From contig VWZL01004340.1 in assembly GCA_013396915.1 (NCBI GenBank), forward strand, positions 682,001 through 746,000: a stretch of DNA of 64,000 nucleotides. The letters are read 5' to 3'. Below the pieces are notes generated by a model. That model was not told the origin of the DNA, did no database searches, and saw only the letters and a program-made list of their open reading frames with translations. The number at the start of each line of letters is the position of its first letter. Position 1 is the stretch's first letter. Origin of the DNA: Stercorarius parasiticus (lineage: Eukaryota; Chordata; Aves; Charadriiformes; Stercorariidae). A program made the translations under genes and the position numbers. Shown piece after piece: positions 39,095 to 51,168 of this stretch.

Positions 39095-40007
39095 CTACAC
39101 GGCACACCCATGTAGGCAGAGCTAGGCATAAATTGCCTAACACAGTACCCCAAAGTATTAAATATGCAGCAATTTAAATCAGAAAAGAGAACTTTCCTCA
39201 GTTCTGTGAATGGAACTTCCAATGTATTTTTATCAAATATAAAATGTATTTTTAAAAAAAGTAGACTTTAAGCCCTCTAAGTCAAGATCCACACCTTCAT
39301 ATCTACCCGATTGCATGGCTGTGAAGCTGCCAACACGCCGCTGCCAGGCCAGGGGGGCAAGGGACACACATCAACTATATAGAACAGGCAGGACCTCGTT
39401 TTCAGAGTATTCCCAAACACCTCAAACTCTTTGACATAGCATTATTTATCTAAAAACCCTTTTAGATATCTAAAAATATCTAAAAATATGCACGAGACTG
39501 GATCAAGATTAAAGAAATCATCCTGTTGGGACATATTTTGGAGGTAGGAGAGAAGGGGAAATAAGCAATGTTTAAGGACTTGCCTTCCATCCCCTTTCCA
39601 GATAAAGTTGGAATGCTGACTGGCCCAGCCCACGTAATTGTGTCTAAACCACGACACACTCACTCCCTTCACACATTTCTCAGGAAAACCAAACAGAAAC
39701 CCAAACCTTCCAAAAGAGTAAGGGAAACCCAGGGTTTTGCTGAACAGTAAGCACCAGATCATTATTATGACTTTAACTCAACAGTTTAGATGCAAAAGAA
39801 GCAACCAAAAAGACCTCAGTAAATATCAAATATTTGCTGATGAACCTTGTACGTAACGTAGCTCTCACCATGGAAAATCAAATCTAATAATTTATATTGG
39901 TTAAACTACACGTGGGTGGAATTTAAGTGCGTTGTAAGCAACTACCGTGCAGAAATCAGATTACGCCTGGGAGAAACTGCAGTGTGTGATTATCATGTGA
40001 TAATTAC

Positions 40008-40174
40008 TCAACATTTTGACAGAGCCCAAGGCTCGGCTCAGCCCAGCCCTTGACAATGAGAAGGCAGCATAAACATGCGAGTATGAAACTGTATCACTTC
40101 TGTTAATCCACCAGCATTTCCTTTGTGGGAAGTCCATGAGCTTCTGACGAAATTCTGCTAATTCGTGAGAACCC
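40008..40174 (-). CDS. Gene A, internal exon
   Basis: 167 bases (1+165+1). The acceptor is excellent (GGACCTTGTTTCTGGTCCCCAG) and the donor is TTGA|GTAATT. The peptide includes HELAEFRQKLMDFPQRKCWW. The open frame continues past the donor to a TAA near 39965, so a read-through version is possible, but the stated donor gives phase agreement with 39017-39094. Confidence 0.7.
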
Positions 40175-40270
40175 CTGGGGACCAGAAACAAGGTCCAGAC
40201 CCCTGGAGAAGGCAAAGTTAAGTCAGCTGCAGTGGAAATCTGTGTTGATAACCTTTTGGAATTGGGTCAC

Positions 40271-40544
40271 CACCAATCGTTCATGTAAGTGGAGTTCTTG
40301 GAGAAACCCGTCTGGTCCTGGCGTCCATTTGGTCTGCTCTTCATGCTGTTACCACAGCAACTGACACTTAAATGAAAATCTCTTTGCAAGTTGGATCGAG
40401 GCCCCACCACATCACAAGTGGATGCTTGAGGCAGGTCTGGAAGGCATTTATCTGCGTATTTACTAAAAGGGTTTACAGCCTTGTTTTCCATTTCTTCTTT
40501 TCCTTTTGACAGAATAAGCCAATTTTTCTTTACCAAAAAGTACT
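40271..40544 (-). CDS. Gene A, largest exon
   Basis: 274 bases: two bases, 90 codons, two bases. The acceptor is TGACTGACCTACAG and the donor TTGGTG|GTGACC, with a near-equivalent donor three bases earlier. The peptide contains CLPDLPQASTCDVVGPRSNL and several polar, serine-rich stretches. This is the longest uninterrupted coding segment of the gene and the best single query for a protein search. The preceding intron is about 6.3 kb. Confidence 0.75.
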
Positions 40545-43500
40545 CTGTAGGTCAGTCACAGCAACGATGTCTTTCTGTTTGGCCTGCTGTGCAGTCTAAA
40601 TAGCTCTTAAAAAAAAATTGGATTTCTGCATTAAGTTTCCATATCACACGCAAATTGAATGTTTTTTGCTGTAAACACTATTGCTGAGAAATGTAATAGT
40701 AGCCATGTGCCTTTGCAGAAATAAAGGATGCTTTACAGAAGTATAAAAATCTAATTAGATCTTCCCAATGCCATTTAGATTTGTCCTGTTGAATTTGACC
40801 CAAATTTCTTTAGTACTTTAGGGAATACAAGCCTAATATTCCAGTTCTTTGTAGGATATTTTCACGTTTGGCAATACAGATTCTAAGACTTATTTTATTT
40901 TGAGGGAGGGAGGGAAAGTCTGTTTGTAGTAGAGGATATTACATGAGCCGATGTAACCTGTGGTATTCTCCCAGTTGACTAGCTGAACTAGCTCTGAAAC
41001 GTGCTTTATTTCTATCTTTGGCATAACAGAAGCACAAGAACTACATTTGAGCTCTCAGTCGTCGACCTGAGGAGCAGAACAAATGAGGGATGGTTTTGCC
41101 CCAGTACCCGAGCCAGATGTAGGCTCCTAAAGCAACGCCTACCCAGACTACGTCTGCTGCATCGCACGTAACGCAGAGGGGAGAGCGAGCTCGCGACCGA
41201 GGACGGGTGAGGTGATGCTGGGGTCGGCACTAGTATACACAGTCCACGTCTTTAGTCTTTTAAATCAATACTGAACGTTGACAGTGGAAGTTAAGTGGAG
41301 GAGGGTTGCACAACTATGTCTTTGACTATTTGTTTGTTTTCCTTATTACCCAAAATCTAGAAGTAAGACTACTGTATGCTTGAAGTGCTCTGTGTCACAG
41401 GCATTACGTCTTTCAAAGACCAAGGTGAGGGAGAGAAAGAGACAAAGAAAGAAACCGAAGGATACTATCGAGATGCGAGAAGTACATAAGATAACTAAGC
41501 CTGAAATGGAGAAGCACGTTTCAGTAAAGCTTCGCAGTTACACGATTTGCTCACTAATTTCCTGCAATCGAAAGAACTGAAAACAGTTTTCACACACAAA
41601 AGCCTTCCCAAATATTATTTTACCACAGCAACATTTTTTTTAAAGCCTATTAACTACTCATGAATCACATTTCTTCCAACTGGCTATTTAAAATTAGACA
41701 AAAGTCATGCTAGGTAGATTTCTGTTTGGGGAAAAGTCAGAGGGACTTTTGTTTTAGCGTTTCCAATTGTAGACATTGGGCTGGTGACCTTCCTCTCACC
41801 TAGTTCTTTTCTGCTCCATCACTAGTTAACGAAATTTGAAGAGAGGAAGAAAGTTCAAGCAGCCACCGCGATTTACTCAACCAGGAGCAGAACAGCAACC
41901 CATTAAAATTTCTGGCACAAACCTTCCTGTGAACGCATTTGCATATTTATTAGTTAAACTTTGCCTTCTGCAAGCACTCTTGTGAAAAAAAAAAACACAA
42001 ACGCAACAAATCATTACTACAAAATAGAGTAGAAAACACATTTTTAAAGGCCAAAAAAAGCTAAAGCCAACTGGAAATCTTTATTCCAAGAACTGTTGGA
42101 GAATTGGGTGGTCCTTCTGCAAGCACCGATGCCAGACGGCCAAGGTACGAATTCTGTTAGAAGACAAGTCTGAGCCCTTGTCTTCAGAATTTGGACTAAA
42201 ATTTGAAAATCATGATTTGCAAATTCTAATGTGGATCTTCTCTGTCAAATAGAAATACTCTTAAGTAGGAGAAGCAATCCAGTAGGAAGATATGATGCAC
42301 ACACTATGCAAAATAAGTCCAAATTCTGAAAGTGAGAGACATTTAATGATTTTGGATGAAGCAACCCCATAAATACAACTAAATATTTTGCTGACCTCAG
42401 TCAGGTAAAAGCTACTGAAGTAACTAGGGAAGAAACTAAGTCATTAAGGAAGAAAACTCCAAACCTTATTTTGACCCTTTCCTTTTAGTGATTCATTTAG
42501 TAATATTTTTATAATAATATTGAAAATCTGATATGCAAAAGCAACGTGCCATGTCATACCATGACTGTCTCTCTTCCTCAGCAGTAAATCACTACCCACG
42601 ACTTTCAATTTGTGAGGGCAGAGGACAATTATTCAGTTGTCTGTTAACAAGTACCATGTTTGCTCTCGCCCTTCTCCAGCAACTTCACAGAGTGTTCTTG
42701 AACTAGGAGAGCAGAGATGCTTACAGCTCCTGTGTCCAGGCCAAGCTATTCTTTTAAAAGCTCCTGAGTCATTTAACTGTTGGTGTTGACAAGAAGCTGG
42801 ACATTTCTGCTCTGACAAGGACTTTGGTTTAAGGTGCCTCAAGTCCCTCTTACTTCCTGCCTTACAGGCCTAAAAAGCCTGCTAATGGCGATGCACACAA
42901 GACTCCTCATTTCCATATCATGTTTGCATTTCACAGGGAGATTCTCAGGAAGTTTTGAGATTGACCCAGTCTAGAGAGAGACCCAGTCCATCACATTACA
43001 ATCAGTTTTACTAGAGGCAGGATCACAGCCTCAACTTCTCCCTGCATGCTCCTGCTAAGATCACGGTGCTTTCTGTTCTTTCCAAGTCGGCTATTAAGAC
43101 AAATTATATGCATAAAAAAAAAAACCCCACTGGTCCTGCCAGCAATGTCCTGTATGTTTGTATTCCAAACAAATTCCTGTTACAGTCCTGCTGGATGCCA
43201 TGGTCTTATTTCAGATATTGATTCAGTGGAGCAACAATAAGGCACGCAAACTTCTGGTCTGTATTAATTTGTACAATAACTCTTGGCACGGTATCAGCTG
43301 ACAATGGTATTTTAAATCAATTACCTGAAGTGGCAGTTGTTTGTTATCAGTATGGGGAATTTAATAAACAAGACGTACTTTGATAAATCAATGCACAGAC
43401 AAATCCAGACACCAACATCTAAATTAATTTACATGAATTTACTAAAATAAGACTACTGGTATTAAAATATCTCGATACACCAAATTAACATTAACAGCTC

Positions 43501-46500
43501 TTGTAACTTGGTATGGTAAGTATAACTCTGCCCATATTTTGATCTTTAGACTTTTGCATCTGGCGAGACAATTGGGTATTATAAGAAGGCTAGGCTGTAA
43601 AGCCCAGACTGTTGTCTTTTTTTTTCAGTACTGTAATAGAGTCAGTGAAATAAAAAGATGAATTATGTTGTTATATCAGCTGAGCAGCTTATGTAATGTA
43701 CCCCTGCTCCTACGTACTTGAAATTTGGGGTTTTAACAATGGACTTTACTCTTCCGCTCACCTGGAAATGAGCGCTACTGGAGCAGCAATGAGCGCAGTT
43801 CTGCTTTCTCACCAGCTAAATCTCTTTCCTCTTCTGTGAAATCACTGCTGCTTTACATCATCGCGAATTAGGTCAGAAACAAACCCAGCGACTGCTCATT
43901 CCAGCTAGTGAAACATATGAAGAGCGGCTGCAGTGACAGATCCGTAATAACGCTTTTTATCTTCAGTCAATTAAATTTAGACCGCGCAGAACTATAAGAA
44001 GTACACAGTGGAAAATTTTGGCAGAGTGACTGGCAAGCCGTAGCAGATCTAACAAACCTGAAGTCTTTTAAATTCATCTTTCCTGTGAACTTTAATCAAA
44101 CGCTATTAAAAAAAAAAAAAAAACAAACCCCAGCGGAACACAATAAAAATTTAAACAGTAAAGATCATTAAAACAGACACTTCCCGTTACCTCATGGTGA
44201 CTTGCAGAAAAATCTTATCAACACAAGATGCTCATTCCCCTGTGTTGTAATCATCACTCACCTCACCGGAAAACAAACAGTACGGTAATGTCTGCATTCG
44301 CTAAACTTGTGTACCAAAGCCAGGTACGAGAGGAGACCAAACATGTTTTTATAAGTTACAAAAGAGGACAATTACTCCTACCGGAGGGGACAGGAGCTTT
44401 TGGAATACGCTTTTGGACAGAGGAGTGTCTTTTGAGAACTATTGAATGTGTCTTCAAATGAAAACCATAAATTAAGTGTAATTATTATTTCTGGCAGCTT
44501 GCATGAGAAAAATAAAGCATTTAGCCTGTCATTGAGGCTCGCCATCTCAGTGCAGTCTCAGGACTTCTGACTCGTCCTTTTGGAATACCCCCACTGCCGT
44601 TAATACACGCTTCCTTTTCTTTTTTTCTCCACCACGGTTTTATTTTAAAAAGCAGCTAATTTTCCTTCAAAATTTTGTGGCTAAAATGTTTGTCTGTCCT
44701 TTGCCAGCTTCCCCNAATCAGACCCCAATTTTGCTCCCCTCCTCCCATCTTTGGCAGCAAATCCAGACCTTTATGTGTCTGCCCTGCCTGTATAATGTGG
44801 ATATTATATTTATCCGCACGCTCTGCCTGAGAATTCCTCAGAATTTGTCCGTTCACATCTTTATGCTTGTCAGTCCGTGGCGTATGCCTCTGGTTTTGCC
44901 TTCATTAGGTGCATCCCCCACCCCCTTGCCTGTTATTCCATCAGCCCTCCAAGACAGATGCTTTCCTCTTAAAGCCACAAGTGACTACTCTGCAAGATCT
45001 GGCTCACCGGCTGTATACTCGACATACATTTATCTGTTTATACAGCAGGTTCCAGAGGGCAGGGGCTTTTCTTCTGCACCTCGCGCAGAGCTTCAGAATG
45101 AATGCGCCAATTTAAAAAGCTGCCACCATCAGCCACATTACAATGACATCGGCAACACTGCTTTGCTGCAATTAGAAGGGAAGCTTGACAGCAGAGGACG
45201 GGATTTAAACTCTTCTCGACAAAGGAAACAACACTGGAACAATCAGTTAAGTCTCTGTTTACAGAACCCAAAGGGGTAGCTAGAAACCCCAGTTGAAACA
45301 GGGGTTGTCTGCACAAGTGACATGTCATGTAACGGATGGTTTCATTCGGCAAACAGCCCGGGACAAGTAAACGTGCTTGTATTAGCGGCGAAATTTTGCT
45401 CCATGGGAAACAAAGCGCACGTCCTGAATTTAGAGGCAGGTTGGTTTTTTGAGAGATGGCGCTTTTTCTGATTGCTTGAAAATATCTCCAACTATTACAA
45501 CCGAAACACATGTGACATATATTACCATATTCTGCTTAAAAAATAAAGAAATAAATACAAGGGTGACATTAAAAGCTGACAATAACCCACTTCCCTGCAA
45601 TGTTTTTACTAACAGATCAGTCTGTCAGATAGCACAAAATCTAAGGTGACGTATTTTTAATCTAGTAAATGCATTTTCACAAAACGTCCATCCTCTAACG
45701 GCCTCCCTCTGAGGCAGAACGGACCCGCTCTTACCCAGCCATGACCGTGAACCAGCTCATCCCAGCAGACGCTCAGCAGGGAAGAAGCAAGGAGGAGAGA
45801 GGATGACGGACTCGATCAAGGCAAAGGAATTCTTGTGGTGTCCCTGGGTCCGGTGGAATAACTTTCCGGGTTGTCATATTTGAAATAAATAAAAAGTAGA
45901 ACACAAAATCTGTGCCCGGAAGAGGCCAGAAACTTTTTTTTCTGAGCAATAATTGCTCTTTCTTGGAAGGCAGGCCAGCCGCCCTGCAGACAGAAATAGG
46001 GTAAGACCACTCTGATTAGAGAAAAACAGAAAAGTTTGCCATTTTTTAGGTTTGACTCTGTATTAGATGACAGAAACAGCAAAAGAAAAAAAAATCAGTA
46101 CGCTGATTTTTTGCAACATTTCTGATGGAACTTCAGAGGCTTTAATCAGCGTTTTCCCTCCTCAGGGTTTCTACAAACAGGTTTCATGCAGTGTTTCGGG
46201 TGGAGTAGGATGCACGAGGTGCTCTGGAAACTTCCGCCAGGCACATACCACTCAGCAGGCATCAGCAAATGCATCTTAAATCCGTATTTGAGAAACTAAA
46301 TATAAGGAGCCTGTATTCCAGATCACCAGCAGATTCTGTTGATAACAAAATAATTTACTCTGTGTGTTGCTTTAGGTTTAGATAGCGTAATACAGCATAT
46401 TATGGAAGCTCTGGTTACCATCTCTCCTTTGTATAAGCCTGCTTACATTTAACGCACGGTTAGATTCCAACTATATCCTGTAAGTGGCAGAACAGGTAGA

Positions 46501-46859
46501 CAGGAGGATGCAGCAGGACTAATGATGAATAAAAAAAATTTGAGGCTATTATCTGACCTCCTTGTCAGCGTTTTGAGAGAAGGTGGCTTAGTAAGCAACC
46601 AAACCCTACATCTTTAAGATAGGGTAATCTGACTCGAATTAAGACAGCCGAATTTAAACATTTTAATCAAGAAGTTTACCTCCCATACAAAGTTTCAGGG
46701 AGGGTTCTGCATAGGGTTTGCTTAAGTTTCTCTCCAACAGCCAAGCTGATTAAAGAGCCTGTACACCTTGCTATTATTTCAGGGAAGTATGAAATCAATA
46801 CATTTATATATGAGCGTATTTCTGATGAACAAACTTAGAGTGTATTCAGCTCCCGTTAC
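40545..46859. other. Gene A intron (about 6.3 kb)
   Basis: Contains several isolated good-looking minus-strand splice donors (near 41811, 43758, 44190, 44263) but no exon needed for phase. Includes the degraded repeat near 44.7-45.1 kb and the single N at 44715. Confidence 0.45.
44690..45085 (+). repeat. Possible degraded ancient SINE/LINE sequence
   Basis: TGTATAATGTGGATATTATA and a downstream CCAGAGGGCAGGGGCTTTTC resemble degraded fragments common to old amniote interspersed repeats. The coincidental open frames on both strands here are not treated as genes. A single N at 44715. Confidence 0.25.
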
Positions 46860-46887
46860 CTTCAGGAACTCCATTTGAATAGGTTAG
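46860..46887 (-). CDS. Gene A, 28-base microexon
   Basis: Reads LTYSNGVPE plus one base. The donor (TGAAG|GTAACG) is good; the acceptor (TTTAGCTGAAAG) is only fair. It provides exactly the phase 0-to-1 step required between 47031-47104 and 40271-40544, and an in-frame TGA lies directly upstream of the acceptor. Confidence 0.4.
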
Positions 46888-47030
46888 CTTTCAGCTAAAG
46901 CGTCAATTATTTCCTCAATGCAAGCTGAAGCCATCTTCCTTTACGTGAAGGTTGGTTATGCGCTTAATAAAAAAAATATTCCATACTCATATTTTTAACT
47001 GTTTTTCTGGTGTTTCAAAGAAAGTCTCAC

Positions 47031-47104
47031 CGTCTCCTTGATTGCTTTCAGATCAAATTTTCTGAGCGAGCACATCCGGATTGTTGCCATTATCTCCACA
47101 TGGA
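47031..47104 (-). CDS. Gene A, internal exon
   Basis: 74 bases: two bases plus 24 codons, including VEIMATIRMCSLRKFDLKAI. The acceptor is CATGAGTTTCAG after a T-rich tract and the donor GGAGACG|GTGAGAC. TGA stands in frame upstream. Ends in phase 0. Confidence 0.65.
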
Positions 47105-47339
47105 CTGAAACTCATGAACGCTGCACAACGCTTTGTAAAATAAATATCAAAGATAATACTAGACATCATTCAAAACATACATTGACCAGCATTGGACCTA
47201 AATTCAGCAAAAATGATGAAATATCTGAACAGTTTTTAAAACTGGAAACCATGCTCCAAGGAGACTCCTTTGTAGTTTATTTCATATGAGTTGTGTCTAG
47301 ATGGATGGAAAAAAACCGCATTAGCGTACAAGGAATTAC

Positions 47340-47388
47340 CACTGCCAATATTGGTGAGGAAATAATGAAAAGATGATTGGCATAAATC
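47340..47388 (-). CDS. Gene A, short internal exon
   Basis: 49 bases, 16 codons plus one, reading DLCQSSFHYFLTNIGS. The donor is GGCAGTG|GTAATT and the acceptor GATTTCTGAAG. An in-frame TAA lies upstream, which limits extension. Phase fits both neighbours. Confidence 0.55.
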
Positions 47389-47924
47389 CTTCAGAAATCT
47401 TATTACACAATCCCGATCCATATATTAGACTGACTGGCGTTTCAGAGCTGAGAAATACTAAGGTCAGACTTCGGAGCACCGCATTTCGTTTCGTGTTGTA
47501 TTGTAAACAGAAAGTGGAATTCTCATCCCACGGGAAATTCCAACATTTTGACATTTATTTTCAGTGCAAATAAAAAAAAACCATACTGAGTTGGAATCGC
47601 TGAAACTCTTATATGCAATAGTATAGGAATATCAAAATAATGTAAATAGCATAGAAGTTGAAATGAAAGGAATAAAATGCCAATATAAAATATTCCAGCA
47701 TTGCGGGAAAGAAATAAGGTAAAATTAATCATTTTGATATTTTCCCATCAAATTTAATCTAAATCAATGTATTCACTTAAGATGATTCATTTTTGATGAA
47801 ATTGCATTATCTGAACAGAAAATTGTATTCTTTTTTTTCAGCTGGCTCATTATTAAAGACTGATCAGATTGTAAAAAATGTTGGGGAAAAAAAACCATTA
47901 AGAATTCAGCTTTTGCAAACTTAC

Positions 47925-48052
47925 TATATCGCGAGTAATTTTGATTGAAGTTTCACAATGCACAAGAAGGAAAAGCAAACAGTCACAGTAATTGTCAGTC
48001 ATAGCCAAAGGACCTACAGGCGGCTCTAAAGTGGCTTCAAAAAGACAACTTA
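47925..48052 (-). CDS. Gene A, internal exon
   Basis: 128 bases: two bases plus 42 codons, containing ATLEPPVGPLAMTDNYCDCL. The acceptor is CATGTTAGCAATTCAG and the donor CGATATA|GTAAGTTT. A longer version using GAAGACAG at 48098 would begin in phase 0. Phase agrees with 47340-47388 downstream. Confidence 0.65.
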
Positions 48053-49640
48053 CTGAATTGCTAACATGAATACGACCATTTGAACACAACACCTGTCTTC
48101 TGCCTCTGCAGGTCCTGTGGTTATATACCCCTCGGTAGCAGCCCGTGCTTTGGTTGCTTCCCCATTGTGATGTTGCATACGATGATTTAGCACCCCTCTC
48201 ATACCAGCTTGCCAGTGTCCAAATTTACCATCCTGTCAAGGAGCAGATATGTTTGTGTGTCCAACTTTCCATTTTCTACCACTTCAGATTTGGCTCTGCA
48301 CCTTGTTTCCATGGCCTTACGCATCAGCTTGCTTCTCCTCTTCTGTTCTTGTCGTGATCCATTCATTCACTTCCCTTTCTCATCGTCCCTCACCTCCTTC
48401 TCTAGCCTTTCTGCTTTCTTACAAAATACTCTACGGAATTTGCGTTGTCACAGACCCAAAAAATTCTTCCCTCTCCCCAGGAATAATCTCCTCATTGACC
48501 TGTCTCTCATCTTACGTTAAGCTTAAATACTTCAAGGCTCTTTGGGGAAAAAAAACCCCACATTTATATAAATGGTATGGCTTCAGTACTATTCAGAAAA
48601 CAGAGAATAAGTGAGCAGAAACTTTTTTCTGCATGGAAGGCAATTTCATTCCATGCCAAGCTAATTAAAGGAACTCATGAAGACAAGGGATGCCTTCCGT
48701 TCAGATGTTGCTATGTTTTTGTCTACAGCCTGTACTGCTTCTGTACATACACTGTACATCCGCTCACCAGGTGCAAATGGAGATCAAACCTCACGTGTTT
48801 CAATGTCCTTGGCTGATTTATTATAATGGTTCTATCGCTAATCCAGCAAAATGATGGTAAAATCAGTTTGAAACAACAGATTACCCTGGAATTGCTAATA
48901 AAGCAATAAGGAGGACAAATGAAAGAAATTTGTGTAATGTACTTGCTTGTTAACAAACTTTTGATGCTATCGTGCATGGAGATGATGCGGTTTGGAAACG
49001 CAGTTGGGTCTACTCATACACATTGAGGCTTTCCCCATCTTATGCATCACCAATCTTCTTGCAGATGCTCAAGTGACCTACATAAAGTACTACGAGGAGC
49101 AAGAACGTCAATGGAAAAGCGGCCTGCATTTCTGATTTTGGAAGCCATGGGAAGCACTTAATCTGGCCTTTGGATGCAGTGGCTCTATGAATGATTTGAT
49201 GTACTTTCCATACTGGAATTATTAAATTTAACCCATCACAGGCTTATACAAAAGTATCTCTTCCCATATAGTCAGTATTTCTCTGGTCAAATGTGTCAGT
49301 TTCAAAAGTTCTCACTCAAGGAAGTTTTCTCCTCTCCTTAAATCCACCGATTACTCCTAGGTGGCCCTGCCTCGTTCCACCCTAAATAATTCCTGTTGGT
49401 ATTTATATACTATAATTGTGGATGTTTATCACTGGCAGTTCTCTGTCCAAGTCACAAGACTTGGATAGCAGAATGTAGCTGGTGTTTACCATTTGCTTCG
49501 CTTTGTACATTTCCAAAGCGCTAAACAACCATTCATTACCTGCATTTGGCAGCTGCCCAGAAAACTTCAGCTTTTCAAGCCCTTGCGAGGATGGGAACAT
49601 TATTAAAGTTGCATTCTCAGAATCCTGGGTGTAAACTTAC

Positions 49641-49772
49641 TCCTGCTGCAATTAAAGTATTCCTGCATATTTTCAGGCAGCTAAGAGCCCGTGAAAGATG
49701 GTGGTGTAGTTCCTTCCCCTTTATACGGGGTGCGTTGCAGTGTTGCGTGTCTCCAGCACTTTTGTGGAGAAG
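49641..49772 (-). CDS. Possible optional exon of gene A
   Basis: 132 bases, 44 codons, phase 0 to 0, between acceptor CTGGTTCCTTCAG and consensus donor CAGGA|GTAAGTTT. Both other frames contain stops. The peptide includes SRALSCLKICRNTLIAAG. It is not needed for the phase-consistent main path (53687-53765 joins 47925-48052 directly), so it may be a cassette exon or spurious. Confidence 0.3.
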
Positions 49773-50017
49773 CTGAAGGAACCAGGGAGCTATGATCAGC
49801 ATGGTGTTGAATCCAAGGGAAGAAAGTTGGCTTAGAGGGTAGAGGTATCAGCTTAGGCTCTGGGCTGCCTTTACACGACTACACGGTCTCTATTAGAGGG
49901 AGCTCAAATCTGCCTAGAAAAGACTAAGCAGGACCATCCATTGCTTACTTCATCCAAACATAGAATCATAGAATCTTCATGGTTGGAAAGGACCTTTGAG
50001 ATCATCAAGTCCAACCA

Positions 50018-50094
50018 TACACACATAAAAACCATAAAAACCAAAAAACCCCCCCAACAACAACAAAAACAACCAAACAAAAAAACCCCCTACA
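50018..50094. repeat. A/C-rich low-complexity segment inside CR1 3' UTR
   Basis: A run made almost only of A and C on the plus strand (ACAAACCAAA-like units, AACAACAAC, C7) lies between the 3' terminus and the ORF2 end. It is likely a locally expanded simple repeat within the element. Confidence 0.7.
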
Positions 50095-50104
50095 ATCTCT
50101 GTCA

Positions 50105-50296
50105 CTAGAGCATGCCCTGAAGTGCCAAATCTAGAAGTTTCTTAAATACCTCTAGGCATGGTGACTCAACCACCTCCCTGGGCAGGCTGGTCCAGTGCCT
50201 GACCACTCTTTCAGTAAAGGAATTCTTCCTAATAGCTAACCTAAACCTCCCCTGCTGCAACTTCACACCATTTCCTCTGGTCCTGTCGTTATTCAC
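50105..50296 (-). pseudogene. CR1 ORF2 C-terminal fragment
   Basis: Reads [20 protein letters not shown], then FTERVVRHW and LPREVVESP, the conserved C-terminal end of CR1 ORF2. Roughly 120-150 residues normally found between LGEEWLESC and this block are absent; the break coincides with the single N at 50320. Confidence 0.9.
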
Positions 50297-50442
50297 CTGG
50301 GAGAAGAGGCCAACACCCANCTGCTGGGCAGCTTTCTAGCCACTCTTCCCCAAGCCTGTAGCGTTGCTTGGGGTTGTTGTGACCGAAATGCAGGACCCGG
50401 CACTTGGCCTTATTAACCCTCATACAATTGGCCTTGGCCCAT

Positions 50443-50919
50443 CTACAGGTCCCTCTGTAGAGCCTTCCCACCCTCAAGCAGATCAACACCCCCACCTAGT
50501 TTGGTGTCGTCTGCGAACTTACTGAGGGTGCACTCAATCCCCTCATCCAGATCATTGATAAAGATATTGAATAAAACCGGCCCCAAAACTGAGCCCTGAG
50601 GGACATCGCTGGTGACCGGCCGCCAAGAGGATTTCACCCCATTAATCACAACTCTCTGGGCACGGCCATCCAGCCAGTTTTTAACCCAATGAAGAGTACA
50701 CTTGCCTATGCCATGATTTGCCAACTTCTCCAGGAGGATGCTGTGGGGGACGGTGTCAAAGGCCTTACCAAAGTCCAGATAGACAACGTCCACAGCCTTC
50801 CCCACGTCCAGAAGACGGGTCACATGGTCATAGAAAGAGATCAGGTTGGTTAAGCAGGACCTCCCTTTCCTAAATGCAGTCATGAACCTAGAAACCCTCG
50901 CAGCACGGCTGCTGATCAA
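50443..50919 (-). pseudogene. CR1 ORF2 fragment: reverse transcriptase domain
   Basis: The frame encodes the middle of a non-LTR reverse transcriptase: a [10 protein letters not shown] block near the start, [17 protein letters not shown], then [17 protein letters not shown], and the catalytic FADD box (in [10 protein letters not shown]). It is a relic: no start of ORF2, and a short deletion near 50450 shifts the frame so that the following block ([20 protein letters not shown] at 50320-50450) is read in another frame. In life the enzyme would reverse-transcribe its own RNA at a nicked target. Confidence 0.92.
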
Positions 50920-50999
50920 CTGGTAAGCTGGAAACGTACAGCAAAACCTTCAGAAGAATCCTTTAAGTAATCAGTCCGTTTTAGAGGATGAGGCTGCCT

Positions 51000-51168
51000 A
51001 ATGGCTAAAGGCTTTCCATTTTGCGGAATCCACGTAACGTAAGTGTTGTTGTTGCTTTTGAGTGAAATAGTTGAATGCCTTCTCAGGGAAAAATGACTCT
51101 TGTGTTTTAGCCATTAGAGAAGGCCACAGTCTCTGTACCTTTCCAGAGACAAAAGATAAATCACAAAT
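51000..51168 (-). CDS. Possible alternative 3' exon of gene A
   Basis: Open minus-strand frame ending in TAG at 51000-51002, just upstream of the CR1 insertion. It includes LMAKTQESFFPEKAFNYFTQ. A strong pyrimidine tract (ATTTATCTTTTGTCTCTGGAAAG) could act as an acceptor about 150 bases before the stop, and the same GGAAAG|GTACAG could serve as a donor. Gene A closes in phase without it, so it is either an alternative terminal exon or a chance open frame. Confidence 0.25.

Larger units (their letters stand above)
49959..50925 (-). mobile_element. CR1 LINE retrotransposon, 5'-truncated, sense within gene A intron
   Basis: The element reads on the minus strand. Its 3' end at 49959-50010 is the bird CR1 terminus: CATAGAAT repeated in tandem next to a copy of the conserved GGTTGGAAAGGACCTTT block. 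Upstream are the C-terminal end of ORF2 (50105-50296) and the reverse transcriptase domain (50443-50919). The element lacks the 5' part of ORF2 (endonuclease) as usual for CR1 copies. The exact 5' boundary is uncertain by some tens of bases, and I did not identify target-site duplications. It lies in the intron between 48052 and 53687. Confidence 0.93.

Noticed and set aside
41800..41850. 22-base minus-strand microexon candidate (MEQKRT)
   Set aside because: Splice signals are good but it is not needed for phase and would be too short to support alone.
44656..45279. Open frames on both strands around the single N
   Set aside because: The underlying DNA resembles a degraded ancient repeat; frames on both strands are open by chance and one spans the N.
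45816..46082. Candidate minus-strand exon after the strong acceptor CTATTTCTGTCTGCAG
   Set aside because: All three frames are long and no convincing donor follows, so coding status and frame cannot be decided.
48249..48614. 121-codon plus-strand open frame
   Set aside because: Pyrimidine-rich low-complexity sequence, opposite to the gene strand, no splice or domain support.
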